Assembly (NCBI GenBank): GCA_039654915.1
Contig: CM077593.1
Coordinates: 57,232,501-57,296,500 of the forward strand
DNA length: 64,000 nt
Reading direction: 5' to 3'
Source of the DNA: Aquilaria yunnanensis
Lineage: Eukaryota > Streptophyta > Magnoliopsida > Malvales > Thymelaeaceae
Of this stretch, positions 57,553 to 64,000 are shown one piece after another. Each line of letters opens with the position of its first letter. Position 1 is the stretch's first letter. The notes beneath the pieces were generated by a model. The model was given only the letters and a program-made list of their open reading frames with translations, was not told the DNA's origin and searched no databases. A program made the translations under genes and the position numbers.

Positions 57553-60042
57553 TGTTACCCACTCCGGGGTAGTCCAATTATGGTGCCAAAATTATGCATT
57601 TGAACTCTCAGGATTGGTAATGTTCAGTAGGCTATCAGAACACTACCCTTAGTGTGCATACCCAAGTGGCCCTCTTGGGTACTATGTAAACACATGCATA
57701 TTAGTCCAACCATCATACACTTATTCACATTTCATGCACACCATGGCAGCAAAGAAGGAAAACACTAGCACAAGTCTTAATCTTGGCTACCACACATTAG
57801 GCAATCTTGTTAAGTTCTAGTGAGCAGCCACTGCACCTGTAATTTACACTAATAAATTGTATCATTTTACCCATGTACCCCCTTTTTTATTTTCTCCATT
57901 ATCAAGTAGATACTTATAGCAAACCAAGGAATTTTTCTTTAGATCAATAGCCCACCTATGGACCAAGTCAGGAATTTTGAAGTTGGTTACAAAATTCTGA
58001 CAAAATGAATGGTAACTTAGCCAAATTTGAAACGTCATATCTTTGGATATAGGGATCCAAATTCAGAAATTCCAAATCCTAGTTTAAACTCTTGATTTTA
58101 TCTAGGTTTGGTCAAAATTTCATACCAGGATTCATTCTACACAGGGAGATATAGACCTTTAAGTGTAGAGTCAAAATTCTACTCACTTTATAACCATTTT
58201 GCCCATACAAACTTTCGTAAATGTGCAAAGACTTTATTCACCAGGGGAAAGCCCTCCAAAGTGAACCTAAATATGTACATTACACATATGAAATACATTT
58301 CCTTGCATTTAACAACCATATGTGGCTAAAATAGAATTTACAAATAAGCAGCCCATCATCCACACTTTGGCAGCTTTGCACCACATCAATTACATAGCCA
58401 AAACGTTACTCAAATGTTCACATACTTGTCTCATTCTACATACACTACATGTACATGCATACATGAACTAAAAAATGGTCTTAAGTCAGCTAAATACACA
58501 CCCTAGGTTATAGGAGTACCTGAGACACAATGGACTCCAGAACAGGATGCTGGTTAGCTACTGCATAACACAATAAGTACCAATATCAAAAATAGCAAAT
58601 GTGCTCCTAAAATCACCAAAATTTCCAAATCATAACTAGACATATGGAAGTTCATGTAACTGAAATTATAGATTAGAACTCAGACCACAAGGGTTAGTTT
58701 GAATTTGATCTTTCTGCTGGAGCTGAAATGGCAGAATTAAAGGGATTAAGTTTCATTGAGAAACTTAGTAAGGGTAATACTTGGATTCAATAAGCACTGT
58801 GACCATCATTAAAACCTTCATCCAAAAACACTAAAATACAAAAACCAAAATCCATATATACAAGATATAGAAACCAAATGCAGTAGCCATTCACAACCAA
58901 CAAACACATGAAATGCAGCGGCAACAATAACCATAGGTTAGTCCATAGAACACATAGTAAACATAAATAAATCACTATGGCAGCCATCCTCAAGCTAATT
59001 TTTGGTGTTAGGAGGATTTTAACCCTAGTTAGTACTAACTTTGGGGTTTAGAAACCCTCATTTCACTGCCATCATTGTGCACTTCACACTAGGTCACAAA
59101 ACCTTCAATAAGTGCACTCCCCTGACTAGGCTTGATTCATCAATCTTGTAGCTCTCTTCCAAGCTTAGCCCTAGCTCCATGGTTGCTTGAAAATGTAGAA
59201 AACAACCCATGAGAGTAAGAGAGCCCTTACGAAAGTGGGTAGGCCAAAAATGAAGCTTAATCCTTGAAGTACTCAAACAATAGCTCAAGTTTGCTTCCAC
59301 TTGCTTCCTTTTGCCTTCAATTTCAATCTTGGAGGTATGGTGGCTATGGAGGAGCTACGGAAGAAGTGTGGAGGAGGATGGTTGCTGTATGGGTGGACTA
59401 TGGGAGAGAGATAAGTGAATTGGCCACTTAAATGGCCTTAAATGAGCATAAGGGCACAAAACACACTTAAACAAGCTTAACCCTGCTTTATGTCATTTTC
59501 CTTCTCACTAATTATGGTTTCTTTGTCTTAAATTCATTGGTACACATGTACCCAACATTTTTTAATTATTTATGAAGCCTTGGCTGCCTCCCCCATGGTG
59601 GGATAACCCCATAATTCCACCCTTTGACTTAAGTCTAAAGCTTGAACACCTTAAGGTTTACACTAGGACATTTAGGTCCTTAATGCCTTTAGTGTTTCCT
59701 TTATCCAAACTTGTCTTCCATGAGCAATTTGGTCCTCCCATAACACTTTTATAACATTCATATCCTTCCCATAACTCTTCAAAGCTCTTTTGTGAAAGTT
59801 TTGCAAATGAGTACCCGAGTTTCCAAAATCTTACAAAAAAGTCCATAGGTTGCTTGACAAACAAGCAACTGTTAAAGCTTTTCTTGGGGGCCAAGTTACC
59901 AACTCGGAACACTTTTAAGGAGGTGTTCCTTATACCTTTTACCCCTCACACTTCAATCACTATGAAGAGAATTACACAATATAATCGCTTTTTAACCATT
60001 ATGCTACACTTGTAATTCTCTTGTTTTTGTGTGGTGGTAATA
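57553..60042 (-). repeat. gypsy-G solo LTR, inverted within its own family
   Basis: 2490 bp; the plus strand starts tgttacccactccggggtag and ends gtgtggtggtaata, i.e. on the minus strand TATTACCACCAC ... GTGGGTAACA. Flanks ggtac (57548-57552) and ggcac (60043-60047) form a one-mismatch TSD; the 5' LTR has 'gggggtacatgg' at the same spot (about 47923). Its order is inverted relative to the LTR it interrupts. Confidence 0.9.
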
Positions 60043-60369
60043 GGCACATGGCTAGATTAATATAGTTTTTTCGAGGAAGTTTCAGGTGTGGTGCCTGGTT
60101 ACTTAAACTTAATAAGATTCCCTAATGTCTGGTATCCAAAATTAAGACTTGTGCTAGTGTTTTCCTTCCTTGCTGCCATATTGTGCATAAAATGTGAATA
60201 TGTGTGTAATGGTTGGACTAATATGCATGCATTTACATAGTGCCCAAGAGGGTCACTTGGGTATGTACACTAAGGGTATTGTTCTGATGGCCTACAAAAC
60301 ATACCAACCTTGGAAGTTTTAAATACACAATTTTGGCACCATAACTGGACTACCCCGGAGTGGGTAGCA

Positions 60370-60605
60370 ATATTACTTACATGAACTTAATTTCACTGAA
60401 ATTATAGCAATGTTACTCAGTTTCTTCAAAATTACCATTTTTCCCAATTTTGCCCTTTAGTTCTAATTTACACTTAGGAACTCAATCCAACCTTACTTAG
60501 GTTGCTTTTCTTGCTTCAATAAAAAAACTAATTTGAGGCATTCAAATAAAAATACTTTAATTAAAAAAACTTACCTGGTCAAAATGAGTCATTGATTAGG
60601 AGTGT
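60370..60605 (-). repeat. gypsy-T-like LTR fragment
   Basis: Resembles the terminal ~230 bp of the gypsy-T LTR ('aaaattaccatttttccc', 'ggaactcaa...ccttacttaggtt', 'aaaaacttacctgg'). It lies immediately before a gypsy-T-like pol remnant on the minus strand, so it would be that element's 3' LTR, cut off at 60370 by the gypsy-G boundary. Confidence 0.5.
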
Positions 60606-62473
60606 TTTCACATCTCCTCATCTTTCAAAAATTTGGTCCTACAAATTATGACTTAGATGGGCAACTTCACTTGGATATTGCTTTTGGATATCCTCTTCAG
60701 GCTCCCTAGTGGCCTTATCTTTACCATGGTTAGACCATCATACCTTAACCGTTGGGATCCACTTTGTTCATAGTTTCTAGTCTTGGCGATCAAGAAACTT
60801 AATGAGGTATTATTCGTTACTTAGGTCCTCCTTTATTGGTATAATAGATGGGGTTAACACTTGCCCAACACTTGCTCAAGAAACTTACATGGAAGACATT
60901 CTGAACATGGGTCAAACTTGGTGACAAAGCCAACTCATAGGCTACTTGTCCCACCCTTTCAAGGATTTCAAAAAGACCAATATACCTTAAAGCTAACTTA
61001 CCCTTTTGGCCAAGCCAAGCTACTCCCTTTGTTAGGAAAACCTTAAAGAGTACTTTGTTTGCTACATCAAATTCCAAGTCCTTCCTCCACATATTGGCAT
61101 ACATGGCCTGCCAGTTTGAGCCAGCCATGATCCTTGCTTGGATCAACTTAATCTTTGTTGTGGTCTCAACAATGATTTCTAGGTCAACAACAACTTAATC
61201 TACCTTATCCTCTCAACAATGAGGCATCACACACTTATGCACATATAAAGCTTTATAGGGCACCATATTAATAACTTTTTGATAGCTATTATTATAAGCA
61301 AACTCAATTAAGGGCAGGTGTTGGTCCTAATCTCTTAAAAATCCATCACGTAACTTATCAACATGTCCTCCAAGGTCTGAATCACCCGCTTTGTTTGCCC
61401 AACAGGCCAAGGGTGAAAAGTAGTACTTAGGCTCTTAGTGGAACCTATAGCCTTTTGAAAGGAATTCTAGAACCTTGAAACAAAATTGGGATCTCTATCA
61501 GATATAATCTGATCAGGAATTCCATAGAGTTTTGCTACTTTTCGAATATACAATTGGGCCAACCTTTCCATGGTATAAGTAATCTTAATGGAGATGAAGT
61601 GTGCTAACTTCTTGTATTTGGTGACCCTACACAAAAGTCCATGGTGATGGATCCCTAAATTCATTCAAGGAGGGATAAACTTTGCAACATTTCTTATGAT
61701 TTTTGGTGCCCTACTTTCACTATTTCACAACTAAGGCACTTAGACATATATTCATATATGTCCCTCTTAAACTTTGGCTACCAAAAATGAGTGCTAAGAC
61801 CATGGTACATCTTATTCACACTAGGATGAATGTTAAACTTACTCATATATGCCTCTTGCAACTGTTGTTACCTTAGGTCACTTGGAACATAGAGCCGGTT
61901 GCCATAATAAAGCAACCCATCCTTGCACTAAAATTCTTTCAATATAAAACCATGCCTTTCATCTTAGAAAATTTCTTCAATTTTGGGTCCTTTTCTTGGG
62001 CTTCTTTAACCTTAGCTAACCATGCTGACTAAATCTCTAGGACCATGACTTGAGCTTTCCCAATTTCACTAGATTTCATATAAAGTTAAGAACTATTCCA
62101 CACTAGAAGCTATTGAGGCATTAACCAGATCCTTAGAAAGAATCACTCCAAAGTAATTAAGGCTCAATGTGTCGGCAACTACATTGCCCTATCCTGAAAA
62201 GTAATCTATTGAGCAGTCATAGTCCTTGACATACTCAATCCATCTCCTTTACCATATGTGAAGGTCCTTTTGGGTAAATAAATACTTAAGACATTTATGG
62301 TCCATAATGATCTTAAAGGACCTTCCAATAAGGTAATGTCTCTAGAGCTTTAAGGCAAACATAATGGCTGCCAACTCAAGATCTTGCATCGGGTAGTTTA
62401 ATTCATTAGGTCCTAACTACCTTGATCCGTATGCAGTGACCTGCTTATCCTACATCAACACACATTCTAAACC
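60606..62473 (-). pseudogene. pol: gypsy-T-like pol remnant: RNase H, integrase, chromodomain tail
   Basis: On the minus strand from 62473: an RNase H start at the 'tacatcaacacacattctaaacc' region (compare 36677-36700), the YTDxSxxGLG part itself being lost; further RNase H and integrase zinc-binding remains with many stops; integrase 'SIKITYTMERLAQLYIRKVA' and 'IPDQIISDRDPNFVSRF' (61467-61580, second catalytic Asp intact); then 61146-60817 'IQARIMAGSNWQAMYANMWR', 'DLEFDVANKVLFKVFLTKGV', 'KLALRYIGLFEILERVGQ' and 'SLTHVQNVFHVSFL', the GPY/chromodomain-linker block. RT, protease and gag are absent, deleted at 62473. The integrase would have inserted cDNA into chromatin. Confidence 0.85.
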
Positions 62474-64000
62474 TGGCCCAGGAAGCCCTGTGAGAGCTGG
62501 TCTCGCACTGGATTACAATTGGCTAGTTGTGTATGTGTGCGGATTAAATCCCATGATACTAGTTGATTATCCTAGAATATGCAATATGCATGTTCTTCAT
62601 GCTTTGACTTGGTTTATTAAAACCATAAAACATTAACTTGGCCAAGTAATTCCTACACAAAAATAAGTATAAGTAGCCAAGCATACAAAATCAACATTTG
62701 TGTGAGTTTAGTACACATAACAACTTGTGAGAACATTCATACATAAAGTAGACTAATGCCTTCACCCAAGAGCAATCCTAGAGTCGAGGACTCCTCATAA
62801 TATAGACTACGGAGGCAACTAAAAGTACTGTATAAATACAAGCCTCTACTGAGATCTCTTTGACTTAACTCCCACCTTGGATGCTAATCCTAGTGGTGAG
62901 TGTCAAAAGTCCTTTGCCAAGTGCTACTAGGCTTTGCAGCCAAAGGAAGATACTAGTTAGTACTGTTACTTGACCAACAACCAACTAAATACACCATGTA
63001 GACTAGAATCACAAGGATTCTCAAATGTCGTACCTGTACACACAAAAGAACACTACCGCCTTAATCTTCAACGATTACCCTAGTCTAGCAACTTCAGTCT
63101 CTACATAACATAACTAGGGAGTGAGAATTTGACAATTCTCAATAAGGGGTCTCTAGTGTACCTACAAGAAAATTACTAGGACTGGACATATGATGAACAT
63201 ATGTAAACTTGCTGCGAGCTCACACAGCATGAAGGTCTGATATATGCACATATAACTAGGGCATCAAGACCTCTCCTCAACTAGTCATCCTCACGGTGTA
63301 TCACTCTGTGCCTAGCGAGTTCTGATCACTTACCTGCTCCTAGCAAGCCGAAGCTTACTGGATGCAATCATGTAGCCTTCCCATAGTCATTATGCAGGGG
63401 AATTATGGTGGAACTTTGTAGACTAGGTCACAGGACCTCTTTGATGTAGACTAGATGAACAAGGTTTTGCCTTGTGACCTCATGGCTACGGCATGCCTAG
63501 GCCGACAAGGGTTCTTAACCTCTCACCTGAGCTAGTGATAGCTAATTATACTCATTTGCAACATAGTTTCCTTGCTTGCTGCACAAGCAACTTTAAAACT
63601 CTACAAAACTCAAGGAAACGCTTTTATTTGGTTGGACTTTTGGAAGTCTCGGAGTACCCCCGGAATCCTAAGACCCCTAGGTACGCTAAGAACCCCTTAG
63701 GTCTCACTTGGATCAAGCTAGCAAAATATGAAAATTCTAGCATTTTTCTCTGTGGCGACGCGTCGCCATAGTTAGGGACGTTCGATGATAGTTTTTTGGA
63801 TTGGCGACGCGTCATTGGGGCCGACCTGTAATTGGCGACGTGTTGTCAATCTGCAGAAATGCAGAAATTGGCCCATTTTGCTGCTAAGAACTTTGGACGA
63901 TTCCTATGTGTATGAAACATGCATCGAATGCCTCCAAATTTCGTACACATATAGAACATGTTGCATAGAACATAACCAACTATCACAAGCTAAGCTATGA
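62474..64000 (-). repeat. gypsy-T LTR, first ~24 bp lost, runs off the window
   Basis: From 'tggcccaggaagccctgtgagag' it matches 6862 onward and 39600 onward ('gatactagttgattatcc' at 62555, 'tgcagcc...', 'cctagcaagccgaagcttactgg' at 63339). The first ~24 bp ('tgacacggccat...') are missing at the joint with RNase H sequence. It would be the 5' LTR of the remnant at 60606-62473. It supplies the ~345 bp that the solo LTR at 6844-18317 has lost. Confidence 0.88.
63753..63850 (-). repeat. Palindromic module, 'ggcgacgcgtcgcc' type
   Basis: tggcgacgcgtcgcca (63753-63768) is a perfect 16-bp palindrome; attggcgacgcgtcattgg (63800-63818) and attggcgacgtgttgtcaat (63831-63850) are partly decayed repeats. 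Same LTR position as the module at 9103-9200. Confidence 0.75.

Larger units (their letters stand above)
45780..60369 (+). mobile_element. gypsy-G retrotransposon, gutted and multiply invaded
   Basis: 5' LTR 45780-49632, primer-binding site, gag, protease, short RT piece, chromodomain remnant, polypurine tract, 3' LTR 54585-60369. After removing nested LTRs both LTRs are ~2.45 kb and begin with related sequence (tgataccaactcacaaaa and tgttactatctcacaaaa). Nested inside are a copia-A LTR (48079-49494), a gypsy-like LTR (51647-54031), a GC-rich LTR (55223-56035) and an inverted gypsy-G LTR (57553-60042). RT's second half, RNase H and integrase are deleted. No convincing TSD: taatc before, atatt after. 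Confidence 0.88.
54585..60369 (+). repeat. 3' LTR of gypsy-G, split twice
   Basis: LTR pieces 54585-55222, 56041-57552 and 60048-60369 sum to ~2.47 kb and match 45780-49632 block by block. Ends with '...ctaccccggagtgggtagca'. It is split by a GC-rich solo LTR and by an inverted LTR of its own family. Confidence 0.88.

Noticed and set aside
1..64000. tRNA, rRNA, CRISPR, tandem satellite or simple host gene models
   Set aside because: No cloverleaf with the conserved A and B boxes, no rRNA-like block, no regular short repeat-spacer array and no multi-exon protein similarity outside transposon genes was recognised by eye; a computed search could still find weak cases.

Overview
The window looks like a stretch of repeat-packed nuclear DNA from a flowering plant. 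It is AT-rich. Every coding similarity I can read belongs to a transposable element: Ty1/copia and Ty3/gypsy LTR retrotransposons, plus hAT and CACTA DNA transposons typical of plants. I see no convincing host gene, tRNA, rRNA or CRISPR array. Species cannot be told from the sequence. All comparisons were made by eye inside the window; family names come from recognised protein motifs and no database was searched.

Three LTR families recur. (1) 'copia-A': LTR about 1416 bp, starting TGTTAGTGTTGTGCCC and ending in a TTTGGCTCCCGAAACC-type tail plus CA; ten full or partial LTRs. (2) 'gypsy-T': LTR about 2.45 kb, with a Tekay/Del-like chromovirus polyprotein; one full element, solo LTRs and worn fragments. 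(3) 'gypsy-G': LTR about 2.45-2.5 kb, consensus ends TGTTACC...GGTAACA; one gutted element and one inverted solo LTR. A fourth, GC-rich 813-bp LTR occurs once.

Layout. 1-3684: tail of a copia-A LTR, then two worn gypsy-T-like LTRs in opposite orientation, one inside the other. 3690-18716: a broken hAT transposase gene split by a copia-A solo LTR, itself split by a gypsy-T solo LTR, itself split by a truncated copia-A LTR and by a full-length copia-A element (9231-17293). Target-site duplications (TSDs) support each complete layer. 18717-20041: Ty3/gypsy 3' debris. 20042-28334: an old, internally deleted copia-A element (TSD GCATC) carrying a gypsy LTR-like insert and a copia-A solo LTR. 28335-30152: non-coding, with one CACTA terminus at 29309. 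30153-42180: a decayed CACTA element whose TNP2 gene is cut by a full-length gypsy-T element (32390-42035, TSD TCTAC). 42181-45763: worn gypsy-T-like LTR holding a copia-A solo LTR. 45780-60369: gypsy-G element with four nested LTRs and a large pol deletion. 60370-64000: a gypsy-T-like element with RNase H, integrase and chromodomain remains, joined by deletion to its other LTR, which runs off the window.

The genes do not work together as a pathway; they are strata of successive insertions. All polyproteins carry stop codons or frameshifts, so none looks autonomous. The least described structures are short palindromes: a module at one fixed position in the gypsy-T LTR whose sequence differs between subfamilies while its palindromic, reiterated form is kept; three conserved palindromes in the copia-A U3; and a paired GC-rich palindrome in the copia-A leader. 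A self-inverted gypsy-G LTR forms an inverted repeat with arms of about 2 kb.
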